From Selenomonas ruminantium subsp. lactilytica TAM6421 (GTDB lineage Bacteria > Bacillota > Negativicutes > Selenomonadales > Selenomonadaceae), in contig NC_017076.1 of NCBI RefSeq assembly GCF_000284095.1, forward strand, positions 30,349 to 94,348: 64,000 nt of DNA. The letters are read 5' to 3'. Position 1 is the first letter of the stretch. Each line of letters opens with the position of its first letter. The position numbers and the translations under genes are program-made. Shown piece after piece: positions 23,810 through 32,376 of the stretch. The notes below the pieces were generated by a model. That model was given only the letters and a program-made list of their open reading frames with translations, searched no databases and was not told where the DNA came from.

Positions 23810-24607
23810 ATGAAAAGCAGAGTAACCGTTCTTGTGGAAAATACGGCAGCGGATGAATCAACTCTTGAGTCGGAACATGGGCTATCCCTGTATATTGAAA
23901 CGCCGGAGACAAAATTTATCTTCGACTGCGGCCACACAGGGCTGGCCTGGAAAAATGCAGGGAAACTAGGAATTGATTTGCAGGTTGTGAAAATGGTGGT
24001 ATTGAGCCATTCCCATTATGACCATGGGGGAGGTTTTCCTGCTCTCCTGAAGTATTGTCAGCCCAAGACCTTGTATACGGGTAGAAATTTTTGGCAGGAG
24101 AAATACTCTTATGATAAGGAAAGCGGAGAATACCTTTATAAAGGCTGCGGCTTTACCGCCGATGACTTGGCAAAGTGGCAGGTTGAGCAAAAGGTATGCG
24201 TTGATTCCTTGCCGATAGATGATTATGCCAGCATCATTACCGGCTTTGACCGGCAGTATACCTTTGAGGATATCCCGGAGAAATTCTGCCGGGGCGGGCA
24301 GAAGGAAGCGGACCCTTTTAACGATGAAATATGCCTGCTTCTAAAAGAGGGGGATGGACTTGCGATGGTGGTGGGATGTTCTCACCGCGGGATACTCAAC
24401 ATGGTGGCTGCGGTAAAGAACAAGACCGGCCAGCCTGTGCGACGAATAATCGGCGGCATTCATCTGAGTAAGGCTAGTAAGGAAAGGATGGAACAGACTT
24501 TGCAGGAATTGCGGAGCCTGGGCGTTCAGGAGCTAAACCTTTGCCACTGTTCCGGGGCAGAGGTGCCGGGACGGATTTCGACAGGTTCTGTAATTGAAAT
24601 TGGGTAG
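23810..24607 (+). CDS. metallo-beta-lactamase-fold hydrolase
   Basis: 265 residues. The metal motif is SHSHYDHGGG, followed by VVGCSHRGILN and LCHCSGAE. This is the branch that includes the dihydropterin-ribofuranosyl-aminobenzene phosphate synthase-like proteins and many unassigned hydrolases. GATGAGGTG before ATG 23810 sets the start. Cytoplasmic. Confidence 0.82.
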   Translation: MKSRVTVLVENTAADESTLESEHGLSLYIETPETKFIFDCGHTGLAWKNAGKLGIDLQVVKMVVLSHSHYDHGGGFPALLKYCQPKTLYTGRNFWQEKYSYDKESGEYLYKGCGFTADDLAKWQVEQKVCVDSLPIDDYASIITGFDRQYTFEDIPEKFCRGGQKEADPFNDEICLLLKEGDGLAMVVGCSHRGILNMVAAVKNKTGQPVRRIIGGIHLSKASKERMEQTLQELRSLGVQELNLCHCSGAEVPGRISTGSVIEIG

Positions 24608-24631
24608 AGATTATCATAGCAGCTGGCAAAG

Positions 24632-24676
24632 AAAACCAGTCTTCCTCGCAAAAATTGCGGAGAAGACTGGTTTTTG
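24632..24676. terminator. bidirectional terminator
   Basis: AAAACCAGTCTTC pairs with GAAGACTGGTTTT and ends in TTTTT; a second inner stem is CGCAA/TTGCG. It separates the MBL gene from the convergent MFS pseudogene. Confidence 0.85.
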
Positions 24677-24710
24677 TACAAATATCAGGTTTGCAGGATA
24701 AGCAGTGGAC

Positions 24711-25358
24711 TTAATTTGTGGCGTTTAATTCACAGTCCATGTCTTTTGTGACTGTTTTGGCTGTGGTGGCCATATACATGGTGGACAGGAGCAGCAACGC
24801 CAGCGAACATAAGAGCAGGCAGGCGTGCTGACTGCCTAGGGCGGTTGCCTGAGGCAGGCTGTCAGGCATATAGGCCTGGGGGGCGGAAACGATGGTGGCG
24901 ATAACCGCCGTACCGATGGCTCCGGCCAGCTGCTGCATGGTGTTGAAGATGGCATTACCATCAGCCTTATATTGCTGGGGAAGCTGATTCAGGCCATGCA
25001 CCATGATATTGCCTGAGGAAAAGGCCTGTCCCAAGGGAAAGACCATATAGATAAGGGCTAAGGTAATGGCTGTGGCTGCTGAAAGCAGATTATAAAAAAG
25101 CAGCATCGCCGTCAGCACCAGCAGGCATCCCAGCACGATAGGGCGTTTGGCTCCAAAGCGGTCAAGTAGGCGGCCGCTGATGGGAGCCAGCATTGCCCCG
25201 AGCAGGCAGCCAGACAGCAGGATACAGCCAGCGATAAAGGAATTTTCCCCCAACACAATTTGGGCAAAGTTGGGGATGAAGAAACCCAGACCAAGGCAGA
25301 TGAATTGCAGGAGCAGCAGAGCGAGGACACTTAAAGAGAAGGAGAAAGCTTTTCAGCC
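24711..25358 (-). pseudogene. C-terminal half of a DHA2-type MFS drug transporter
   Basis: The readable part begins at about FSFSLSVLALLLLQF and runs through GENSFIAGCILLSG, PISGRLLDRFGAKRP and the closing helices to 24711. That is the last five or six helices of an EmrB/QacA-like exporter; the first half is missing. At its 5' end the sequence changes abruptly into the start of a LysR gene. Confidence 0.75.
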
Positions 25359-25404
25359 TGGCTACTGCTAAAAAACACGTGATTTGCTCTAAATCAATTT
25401 GCAT
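25358..25404 (-). pseudogene. N-terminal scrap of a LysR-family gene
   Basis: ATG 25404 reads MQIDLEQITCFLAVAR, a standard LysR opening, and after sixteen codons passes into the MFS fragment in another frame. A deletion joined a LysR head to an MFS tail. Confidence 0.55.
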
Positions 25405-25478
25405 GATACATACCTCGGCTTTGCACATTGAAGGATTGCCTTAAATACTGCCAACTCTTCCAATCAAAAGTCAATTAT

Positions 25479-25766
25479 TCATTCCATGCGAGGGCCTGGG
25501 CCATCATATTCGCAAAGAATGAAATCACCAAGAGGCTTTCCGTGGTAAGTAACGGTGATGTCTTCCGGGGTGTTAGGGTTATCTGCCTCCAAATAGATGT
25601 CCCGGATGTCTATGAGTTCCGTGGTTTCGTACCATTTGTAGTCCTTGCAGTAAAAGAACTTTCCCAGGTGCTCGAAAGAGTAGTACTTGTCATCATACTC
25701 CCCGTACTCGATATAGCTGTTCAGCTCTGAGTCCCATACTGCGTTCGGATATGCTTTGATTATCAT
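25479..25766 (-). CDS. hypothetical protein, 95 residues
   Basis: A tyrosine- and aspartate-rich protein with no recognised family. ATG 25766 has GAGTGAATC upstream. It follows the LysR gene by 6 bp on the same strand, so it is probably transcribed with it. Confidence 0.55.
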   Translation of the reverse strand: MIIKAYPNAVWDSELNSYIEYGEYDDKYYSFEHLGKFFYCKDYKWYETTELIDIRDIYLEADNPNTPEDITVTYHGKPLGDFILCEYDGPGPRME

Positions 25767-25772
25767 GAAGAT

Positions 25773-26642
25773 TCACTCCCTGAATTTCTGCCGGACGAAG
25801 TTGATAAGCAGACGCTCCCCAGCATAGACTTGCCTACCTTTTTTCGTGACGACAAAGCCCTGTTGGGACAGTCCTTTTATTGGGATAGCGGAAAGGCCGC
25901 TGCCTGTGGGAATGCCATTGCCGGTAAGAATGGAAAAGGCGATTCCCTGACGGACGATATTCCAGATGGTGGAAAGGTGCGGGGAGTAGTGGAGCACATG
26001 GGGCGTTAGCTTTTGCTTCCGGCATTTTTCCAGTATCTCGTGGGTCAAAATGAAGTTTCGTCCCAATAACACCAATGGGTAATTTGTTGCTTCCGCCAAG
26101 GTGATGGATTTTTGACAAGTCAATTCGTGGTCTGTGGGCACGCACAGGCAAATGGGCCAGTCCGACAGTTTACGCAGGGTGAGAGTGTTGCGGTCATCTG
26201 CATCGTGGACGAAAGCCAAATCAACTTCTTCTCGCTCCACCATATCCAGGGCCTCTCCACCAGCGGGTTCCGTGATTTCCAGCTCGATTTCCGGGTGGAG
26301 CTTTCTGAACTCCCTCAGGAGCAAAGGCAGTATAATCGTGGCAATCTGTGAGGGAAGGGCAATTTGCAGGCGGTTGTGGCGGTGGGCGATTTCCCGTACG
26401 CTTCCTTCAAAACGCTTGACCTGCTTGAGCATGGTTTCCACCTCATGGAGCAGGGCGTGGCCCTCCTCCGTAAGCTGGATATTGCGGCCCACATGGCGGA
26501 AGAGGTTCAGTCCCGTTTCTTCCTCGATATTCTTCATAGCCAAACTGAGAGTGGACTGGGACATATGCAGGGCATCCGCTGCCCGGGTTACGTTTTCGTA
26601 ACGGCAGACTTCAGCGTAATATTGCATTTGCTGGATATTCAT
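25773..26642 (-). CDS. LysR-family regulator
   Basis: 289 residues. The opening MNIQQMQYYAEVCRYENVTRAADALHMSQSTLSLAMKNIE is a clean LysR helix-turn-helix; the effector domain follows (LPSQIATIILPLLLREF). AGGGAGGT selects ATG 26642. An AATCGATTT-N11-AAATCGATT operator lies 36 bp upstream, facing a tiny gene on the other strand. Confidence 0.87.
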   Translation of the reverse strand: MNIQQMQYYAEVCRYENVTRAADALHMSQSTLSLAMKNIEEETGLNLFRHVGRNIQLTEEGHALLHEVETMLKQVKRFEGSVREIAHRHNRLQIALPSQIATIILPLLLREFRKLHPEIELEITEPAGGEALDMVEREEVDLAFVHDADDRNTLTLRKLSDWPICLCVPTDHELTCQKSITLAEATNYPLVLLGRNFILTHEILEKCRKQKLTPHVLHYSPHLSTIWNIVRQGIAFSILTGNGIPTGSGLSAIPIKGLSQQGFVVTKKGRQVYAGERLLINFVRQKFRE

Positions 26643-26677
26643 ACTGGTACCTCCCTTTTCTTCAGCATATAACAATC

Positions 26678-26706
26678 AATCGATTTTCTCAATAGATAAA
26701 TCGATT
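26678..26706. promoter_or_regulatory. LysR operator
   Basis: AATCGATTT (26678-26686) and AAATCGATT (26698-26706) form a perfect 9-bp dyad with an 11-bp centre, in the divergent gap between the LysR gene and the 53-residue ORF. This is the classic LysR binding-site layout. Confidence 0.65.
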
Positions 26707-26717
26707 ATAAGTGTTTT

Positions 26718-26746
26718 TCATTAGCGGGGCTTTGCGATATGATAAA
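26718..26746 (+). promoter_or_regulatory. possible promoter of the 53-residue ORF
   Basis: TTTTCA, 17 bp and TATGAT lie about 12 bp after the LysR operator, so the operator sits where an activator would bind. Confidence 0.35.
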
Positions 26747-26794
26747 GCCAACAAGAGAAACACAGGTTAACGTGAAGACGAGGAGGTTTTGACC

Positions 26795-26956
26795 ATGAAA
26801 AAAGAAATGATGAACTGGGCAGCTAAGATGATGATGCAGGCTCATAAGGATGTCAGCCGCTATCAGGCAGCTATGCAACAGAAAAAGGATATGTCGCCTG
26901 CTGAGAAGAATATGCTCTATGGCCGTTACCTAAAGGATATGAACGAAGCAATCTGA
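26795..26956 (+). CDS. small basic protein, 53 residues
   Basis: ATG 26795 follows a strong GAGGAGGT. The product is MKKEMMNWAAKMMMQAHKD... ending KDMNEAI: highly helical, very rich in Met (10 of 53), Lys and Gln, without a membrane segment or signal. It is the only gene divergent from the LysR regulator and has its own terminator, so it is likely a real, regulated small protein. Function unknown. Confidence 0.65.
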   Translation: MKKEMMNWAAKMMMQAHKDVSRYQAAMQQKKDMSPAEKNMLYGRYLKDMNEAI

Positions 26957-26960
26957 CAGG

Positions 26961-27006
26961 AAAAACTATCCCCGTAGCGAAATACAAAGCTATGGAGATA
27001 GTTTTG
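26961..27006 (+). terminator. terminator of the 53-residue ORF
   Basis: AAAACTATC pairs with GATAGTTTT, with an inner stem CCGTAGC/GCTATGG. Confidence 0.7.
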
Positions 27007-27026
27007 TATACGAAGGGGGACTTGTG

Positions 27027-27371
27027 ATGAATGAACACGCCTATCTTGACCATGCGGCTGTTACGGTGGCAGATATTGACTGGACGCTGGCTTTCTTTGA
27101 GGATGTTTTGGGCATGTCCGTAACCCGGCGGCGGGAAGCGGAGGGTAAGCTCCAACAGGTTTGGCTGAATGGAGGCATCCAGCTTGTAGCCGCACCGGAT
27201 AATGCAGGAAGCGGTCAGGCTCATCATTTGGGACTGAGGGTACGAGATTTTAAGGAAACCCTGGCAAAGATGTTGGCTTACGAAGGCGTGCATCCAGTAG
27301 AGGGCAAGCCGGAAAAATGGGTGCAGCTGCCAGATGGCTTATTGCTGGAGCTGTTCCCGATTGAGGATTAA
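27027..27371 (+). CDS. VOC-family (glyoxalase/bleomycin-resistance fold) protein
   Basis: 114 residues. LDHAAVTVADIDWTLAFFEDVLGM is the typical first half-module, and HHLGLRVRDFKETLAKM the second; the metal ligands His, Glu (LLELF) are recognisable. AAGGGGGA before ATG 27027 is the RBS. Substrate unknown. Confidence 0.8.
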   Translation: MNEHAYLDHAAVTVADIDWTLAFFEDVLGMSVTRRREAEGKLQQVWLNGGIQLVAAPDNAGSGQAHHLGLRVRDFKETLAKMLAYEGVHPVEGKPEKWVQLPDGLLLELFPIED

Positions 27372-27377
27372 GGGAAA

Positions 27378-27398
27378 AAGGCCGGAAGTCCGGCCTTT
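27378..27398. terminator. bidirectional terminator
   Basis: AAAGGCCGGA pairs with TCCGGCCTTT around two bases, between the VOC gene and the convergent macro pseudogene. Confidence 0.75.
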
Positions 27399-27414
27399 CA
27401 CAATCACGATTATA

Positions 27415-27778
27415 TCAACGTTCCTGTATTGTTCCGTCGTATACCAATTTCGTACGTTCGTCGAACAGCACCCAGAGGATTTCGTCAAAAGCTTCCGGGT
27501 GTTCTTTTATTACAGCCCTGACTGTTTGCACGGCAATTTCTGCTGCCTGTTGGACCGGGTAGGAATATACCCCGGTGGAGATGGATGGAAAAGCCACACT
27601 ACGGATGCCGTGCTCCATGACAAGTTCCAGGGAGTGTCGGTAGCAGCTAGAGAGCAGTTCTGCTTCGCCCTGGCTGCCGCCATGCCAGATGGATCCAACT
27701 GTATGGATAATATGGTCGCAGGGCAGCCTGTATGCCTTGGTTATTTTGGCCTGCCCGGTTTTGCAGCCATGCAGTGTC
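27415..27778 (-). pseudogene. macro-domain (O-acetyl-ADP-ribose deacetylase-like) gene cut by an IS
   Basis: The remaining 121 residues include GQAKITKAYRLPCDHIIHTVG, GEAELLSSCYRHSL and the ADP-ribose loop FPSISTGVYSYP, ending VLFDERTKLVYDG.... The first third of the domain is missing: the sequence changes into an IS3-type end (TG... at 27779). A nearly identical last 20 residues occurs alone at 17007-17102. Confidence 0.8.
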
Positions 27779-27983
27779 TGGTCCTATGTCAAGATTTAGT
27801 ACAACATAAAATGAGAAATTTTAATTATTTTCAGCTTACCAATAGTGATTCTCTAGCAACGCTCGCATTGTAAAGTTTTTCGAAATCATCTGGCGAAAGA
27901 TATCCACAATGGCTGTGAATCCGCTTTGTATTATAAAATGCTTCAATATACTCAAAAATTAGGCTGTAAGCATGATTAAAATC
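27779..27983 (-). mobile_element. 3' remnant of an IS3-family insertion sequence
   Basis: The minus strand encodes the last 51 residues of an OrfB transposase (EYIEAFYNTKRIHSHCGYLS, then PDDFEKLYN) with the stop at 27831-27833. Beyond it the element ends in a TG dinucleotide (27779-27780) against the macro gene. The rest of the IS was replaced by the IS256-family element that begins at 27984. Confidence 0.8.
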
Positions 27984-29374
27984 GAGGGTGTGAATAAAAG
28001 TCTGTAAAAGGTCTTCTATGATTTCAGCATGGATGTATTTTACGGTTGTAATCTATCAGGGGGCATAATGGTCAGTTCGCCCCTTACTTTGCCCCAGTTT
28101 CGGATGGGCATGGACCATTTCTTGGTAGATTCAAACGTTGCCAAATACAACGCCTTTAGCAGGGCCTGTTGGCCGGGGAAAACACTTCTCTGGCTGTTCA
28201 GACGGCGGTACGAGGAATTTAGGCTCTCAATGGCATTGGTCGTGTAAAACGCGGTACGGATGTCTGTTGAGAACTTGAATATTGGCGTTATTACATCCCA
28301 ATTGTCAAACCAACGCTTCAGTGCCGCTGGATAATGGAGCGTCCATTTTTTGTCCACTTCCTCCAGCCGCTTAACGGCGGCCTTCTCATCAGGGTCGGTA
28401 TAGATGGTGCGGAGATCTTTGGCAAAATTTTTCATGTCTTTGTTGGCGACGTATTTCAGTGTATTGCGCACCATGTGGACAATGCAGCGCTGGTGCTCCG
28501 TTTTCGGAAATGCTGCAGAAATGGCCTCTTTCAGGCCGGTAAGCCCATCAGAGCAAAGAATAAGGATATCCCTTACACCACGGTTCTTGAGGCTGTTCAG
28601 GACGCCCAGCCAGTATTTGCTGCTCTCATTTTCGCCCACTTCAAGCGTAAGGACTTCCTTGCGGCCATCTTCATTTATTCCCATCACGACATAGGCAGCC
28701 AATTTGGCAATCATATTGTCATGTCTTACAGAAAAATGGATGGCATCAATGAAAATTATGGGGTAGATACTGGAAAGCGGTCTGCTCTGCCATTCCTCAA
28801 TCTGAGGCAGAATTTTATCGGTAACATCGGATATGAACCCTTCTGAAGCCTCGAAGCCGTAAATGTCTTCCAAAGTTTCAGAGATCTGTCTGGTGGTCAT
28901 GCCTTTGGCATACATAGAGATAATTTTCTCGTCAATGGCGGAAATATCCTTCTGCCGCTTCTTGACAACCTAGGGCTGGAAGGAGGACTGACGATCCTGC
29001 GGGACATCAATCTGAAAACTGCCATAACTGCTGTTGACACGCTTGGTTTTGTATCCGTTGCGGGCATTCTCACTATCGGAGCGCTCAGACTTGCTGTAGC
29101 CTAGATGCTCATCCATTTCCGTTTCCATCATTTGCTTGATGGTGCCGCCCAGCAAGTCTTTCAGGGCGTCTTGGATATCAGTAGCGCTCTCGATGTTGTA
29201 CTCTTGGAACAACTGCTGGATGATGGCACGCTTGCCATCGGTCATTTCTACTTTGTGAATCTCTTTTTTCTGTCTTGCCATGATAAAAGGCCTCCTATGA
29301 TTTGATTATAGTTTATCATAGAAGACCTTATGTTTTCGAGGAAAATTCATTTACAGAGATTTCTTCATACTCTC
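27984..29374 (-). mobile_element. IS256-family insertion sequence with broken transposase
   Basis: Ends GAGGGTGTGAATAAAAGTCT at 27984 and, as its inverted counterpart, GAGAGTATGAAGAAATCTCT read from 29374 inward; CTGTAAA and GTCTTCTATGAT recur at both ends. No matching target duplication was found (left TTAAAATC, right AAGAAACG), so at least one flank has been rearranged. Confidence 0.75.
28040..29281 (-). pseudogene. IS256-family transposase with in-frame amber stop
   Basis: A 413-codon reading frame opens at 29281 (MARQKKEIHKVEMTDGKRAI) and closes at 28040, interrupted by one TAG at 28970-28972 between SFQP and VVKKRQKD. Both halves are in the same frame. The DDE residues are present: FIDAIHFSVR, CSDGLTGLKEA and NAIESLNSSYRR. 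A single base change would restore it. Confidence 0.85.
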
Positions 29375-29531
29375 AAGAAACGAATAAACCTTGCCTTTCC
29401 TTGGTAACGTTGATATAATATCAAGGTCTTACTGTATGGTTATTTTCCTAATGGCAAATCATTGTATCAGCAAGGCAAGCGTTCTGAAATAGCTATCGTC
29501 CAACCTGGATGGAGCTTCCCCTAACCCTGCT

Positions 29532-29613
29532 ATCCCCATGTAGTGGGGTTTTTTACTATCTAAAATTGCAAAAAAAATCTGTAGACTCACCAGTGTGTTG
29601 TCTACGTTTTTTT
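29532..29613 (+). terminator. two terminator-like hairpins in non-coding sequence
   Basis: CCCCA (29534-29538) with TGGGG (29544-29548) plus six T, and GTAGAC (29581-29586) with GTCTAC (29600-29605) plus seven T after one G. No gene ends here, so they may be leftovers of disrupted transcription units. Confidence 0.5.
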
Positions 29614-29635
29614 CATGTAACATAATAGTTTATAT

Positions 29636-29818
29636 CCTAAAATCCCGGAGATTTTTTCCCCTACGCCAAGGACTCAATAATATCAAGGCTTCACGGCGTT
29701 TTTCTGTAGGGTAATAAAACTTAACCTACCAAGCCCTAAAATCGTGCTTGAAATGCTGTAACCCCTTATAAATACTAGGTTTAAGAATTGTAGGTTAAAT
29801 TTTGAGCGGGATTTTAGG
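29636..29818. repeat. 183-bp MITE-like element
   Basis: The terminal inverted repeats are CCTAAAATCCCG (29636-29647) and CGGGATTTTAGG (29807-29818), perfect over 12 bp. A 7-bp direct repeat TTTATAT flanks both ends (29629-29635 and 29819-29825), like a target duplication. Inside lie a further perfect 9-bp pair (TTAACCTAC/GTAGGTTAA) and imperfect hairpins, but no ORF. Confidence 0.6.
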
Positions 29819-29825
29819 TTTATAT

Positions 29826-30060
29826 GTAAAGGCTTTTACATGCCTCTCAACGTCAATTCTGGGCGTTCAATTTTTTTCACCGTCCATGGAAATTCGATAC
29901 CGGTACAAATTTCTTTATTCAAATTCCTTATCCTGTATCCACGAGGCAATTTTACCATTTTTTCAGTAAACCTAATCTTCCCTCCTTAGTCCATGGTAAC
30001 GTAATCTTCACAGTGATTTTACCAGATGAACTGTGACTTACATAATTCGCTATAACAAAT
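29826..30060. other. AT-rich stretch without a recognised gene
   Basis: I see no ORF, RNA gene or strong promoter here. It separates the MITE-like element from the HEPN-like gene. Confidence 0.5.
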
Positions 30061-30064
30061 CAGT

Positions 30065-30607
30065 TTAATTTAGCGATTTCATCTCCTTCTGTTCTTTAAT
30101 TTCTTTCAAAACCTTGTCAAAATCTAGTTCAATTATTTCTCCAGAATGAGGCCATTTATACAATATAATATCTACCAACAATTTGCCACAGCTATTTATT
30201 TCGGAAATTTCAACTTTAGAATTATGAACTCCTTTATTTGTTATCTTCCTAATATAGTGGCACTTATCGGCAATATTGTCAGTTATAATCCTCTTATTTT
30301 GTAAATAACAGATTTTATTTGACAAATTCATTTTATCACTATGCAGTTCATAAGAACTTATAAATTCTTCAAGTGCTTGACGCAAGAATAAACATCTTTC
30401 TTCTGATGAGTTATAGTACGCTTTAGGTAAAATTTCTGCAATTTTTTTATTGTACCTATATAAATATTGTATTTCTTTTGGAACTGATTCTCTACGTTTC
30501 TTATCTTCTTCTAAATCATGTTTTAACATATAATCAAATTCTAAACAAGAATCATCTTTTCCACATAGTATTTTACCTATTTCTATAACTTCATTTATAA
30601 ATGACAT
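30065..30607 (-). CDS. hypothetical protein, possibly DUF4145/HEPN-like
   Basis: 180 residues, markedly more AT-rich than its surroundings, which suggests transfer. The C-terminal helix HYIRKITNKGVHNSKVEI resembles the LRxxGNxxxH helix of DUF4145 HEPN-type domains, found in many defence and toxin genes; the rest is helical without further motifs. ATG 30607 has AAAGGAG upstream. Function unknown. Confidence 0.5.
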   Translation of the reverse strand: MSFINEVIEIGKILCGKDDSCLEFDYMLKHDLEEDKKRRESVPKEIQYLYRYNKKIAEILPKAYYNSSEERCLFLRQALEEFISSYELHSDKMNLSNKICYLQNKRIITDNIADKCHYIRKITNKGVHNSKVEISEINSCGKLLVDIILYKWPHSGEIIELDFDKVLKEIKEQKEMKSLN

Positions 30608-30825
30608 ATTATATCTCCTTTAATTAACAATATTTTTGCTACAATATATTCATAGTATTCTCTTGGGAACAACTGACGAAATCAATCAGTATTTAGTTTC
30701 TGTATGCTATATTTGCAAATTATCTACCACAGTTGTACTTGTCAATCCGCTGCTGGCCTGCTACCAGCAAAGAAATCTTGCCTACCCTTGTATCTTGTTG
30801 AATATTATCATAATACGTTTACACG

Positions 30826-30851
30826 CCATTACACCATTACACCATTACACC
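30826..30851 (+). repeat. 8-bp tandem repeat
   Basis: CCATTACA occurs three times in a row, followed by CC; looser copies continue to 30874. A microsatellite-like tract in non-coding DNA. Confidence 0.6.
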
Positions 30852-30860
30852 GCTATACAA

Positions 30861-31230
30861 TTACGCCATTATCCTACCTATCCGCCGGAAAAACGACCTT
30901 ATTTTACGCGGACTCATGGTGCCAGATTCCTTTAATCCATCCGACACTTCCAAAGCATACGGATGAAACTGTTTGTTTATTTTCAGTACGTTTTCTCTGT
31001 CAACGTTAACTGACAATATCACTGATTTATGCAATGATAGTATATCGCGTTCAAGATTATCCTTTTTATATTTCTGGTCGTCAATGTCGAGCAAAATCAT
31101 TTCTGCAGTACTATTTTCAGCTTTCTCAAAGGAGAACGATTTATTGTAATAATATCGCTTAATAACTGGACAAGGTATTTGATAGATATATTCATTGCTT
31201 TCGCCCCCATTAAGCTGCACATAATCCAAA
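30861..31230 (-). pseudogene. hypothetical protein fragment cut by an IS256 piece
   Basis: About 120 residues (QLNGGESNEYIYQI... ILLDIDDQKYKKDNLERDIL...) of an AT-rich gene. Its 5' end runs without a start into an IS256 fragment at 31231; the last 20 residues look altered too. Family not recognised. Confidence 0.45.
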
Positions 31231-31459
31231 CCTACCAGCGTCTGAACAGCCAGAGAAGTGTTTTCCCCGGCCAACAGGCCCTGCTAAAGGCGTTGTATTT
31301 GGCAACGTTTGAAGCTACCAAGAAATGGTCCATGCCCATCCGAAACTGGGGCAAAGTAAGGGGCGAACTGACCATTATGCACCCTGATAGATTAAAACCG
31401 TAAAATACATCCATGCTGAAATCATAGAAGACCTTTTACAGACTTTTATTCACACCCTC
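31231..31459 (+). mobile_element. 3' fragment of a second IS256-family copy, inverted
   Basis: The plus strand encodes the last 57 transposase residues (RLNSQRSVFPGQQALLKALY... stop at 31403) and ends in the right terminal repeat ...CTTTTATTCACACCCTC at 31459. It is nearly identical to 27984-28210 but in opposite orientation, so the two form long inverted arms around 3 kb. Confidence 0.85.
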
Positions 31460-31499
31460 TATTAACATTTTACTGTGGATAACCCCAATTAGCAACACT

Positions 31500-31536
31500 A
31501 AAAATAACACAATGAATGAGCGTACGTGTTATTTTT
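31500..31536 (+). terminator. terminator-like hairpin
   Basis: AAAAATAACAC (31500-31510) pairs perfectly with GTGTTATTTTT (31526-31536). Confidence 0.5.
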
Positions 31537-31582
31537 ACGCCTAAATCCGGCCTAAAAATACGATATCCATTTTAAGCTATCT

Positions 31583-31677
31583 AACGACCTCTCTGAGCGA
31601 CTTTATGATTTATGCGATGTTTTATATGCGTTATGTTATTATTAAGTATTACAGACGATTCTGTGAGGTCGTTTTTT
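31583..31677 (+). other. 9-bp inverted repeat ending in a T-run
   Basis: AACGACCTC (31583-31591) and GAGGTCGTT (31665-31673), then TTTT, enclosing 73 bp without an ORF. It may be a structured RNA or element edge; nothing else supports a gene in 31460-31690. Confidence 0.3.
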
Positions 31678-31696
31678 CTGGAAGGCGAAAATTCAT

Positions 31697-31746
31697 AAAA
31701 AAGCCCCAGAATCAGACATTGTATCTACACGCCTGATACTGGGGGC
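31697..31746 (-). terminator. terminator of the oxidative-stress operon
   Basis: GCCCCAGAATCAG (31703-31715) pairs with CTGATACTGGGGGC (31733-31746), with a run of T on the minus strand (plus A 31697-31702). Confidence 0.8.
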
Positions 31747-31794
31747 ATTTACTATCAAACATCTTGCCTGACTTATGGGTCGTCAGCTTCTAAG

Positions 31795-32340
31795 TTACAA
31801 CAGCTTTTCAATTTCCCCTGCCATGTTTGCAGGGTCAAAAGTGGGCTCGAAGCGGGCTACTACGTTGCCCTCTCTGTCTACCAGGAACTTAGTGAAATTC
31901 CATTTGATGGAGTCGCCTTCCAGATATTCGGGGAAATTCTGCTGGAGTGCTTCCGTAAGCTTCGCAGCAATGGGATGGTCCTGGTCAAAGCCCTTGAAGC
32001 CCTGCTGTTCAATCAGGTACTTGAACAGCGGCTGTGCCGTTTCGCCCCGGACATCGCCTTTCTCGAAAATCTGAAAGGTCACGCCGTAGTTCAGGCGGCA
32101 GAATTCCTGCACCTCATTATTGCTGCCAGGTTCCTGACCAGCGAACTGATTGCAGGGGAAGCCTAAGATTTCCAGGCCCTGGCCCTTATACTTCATATAG
32201 AGGTCCTGCAGTTCCTTGAACTGGGGTGTGAAACCGCATTTGGAGGCCGTATTGACGATGACCAGCACCTTGCCCTTGTAATCAGCCAGAGATTTTTCTA
32301 CACCTTTATTGGTCTTTACCACAAAATCATAAATACCCAT
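31795..32340 (-). CDS. glutathione/thiol peroxidase
   Basis: 181 residues. [15 protein letters not shown] holds the peroxidatic Cys (Cys form, not selenocysteine); [11 protein letters not shown] and [11 protein letters not shown] complete the catalytic tetrad motifs. It reduces peroxides, in bacteria of this type probably with thioredoxin or glutaredoxin. AGGAG selects ATG 32340. Last gene of a six-gene operon with matching redox partners upstream. Confidence 0.9.
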   Translation of the reverse strand: MGIYDFVVKTNKGVEKSLADYKGKVLVIVNTASKCGFTPQFKELQDLYMKYKGQGLEILGFPCNQFAGQEPGSNNEVQEFCRLNYGVTFQIFEKGDVRGETAQPLFKYLIEQQGFKGFDQDHPIAAKLTEALQQNFPEYLEGDSIKWNFTKFLVDREGNVVARFEPTFDPANMAGEIEKLL

Positions 32341-32376
32341 AATGATTCTCCTCACTTACATCTAACAAGCCGGCAA

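Noticed and set aside
27976..29383. Intact IS256 insertion with target duplication
   Set aside because: The 8-bp flanks differ and the transposase has an amber stop, so it is described as broken.
30826..30874. Short repeats that might be a CRISPR array
   Set aside because: The unit is an 8-bp tandem repeat without spacers and no cas genes are nearby.
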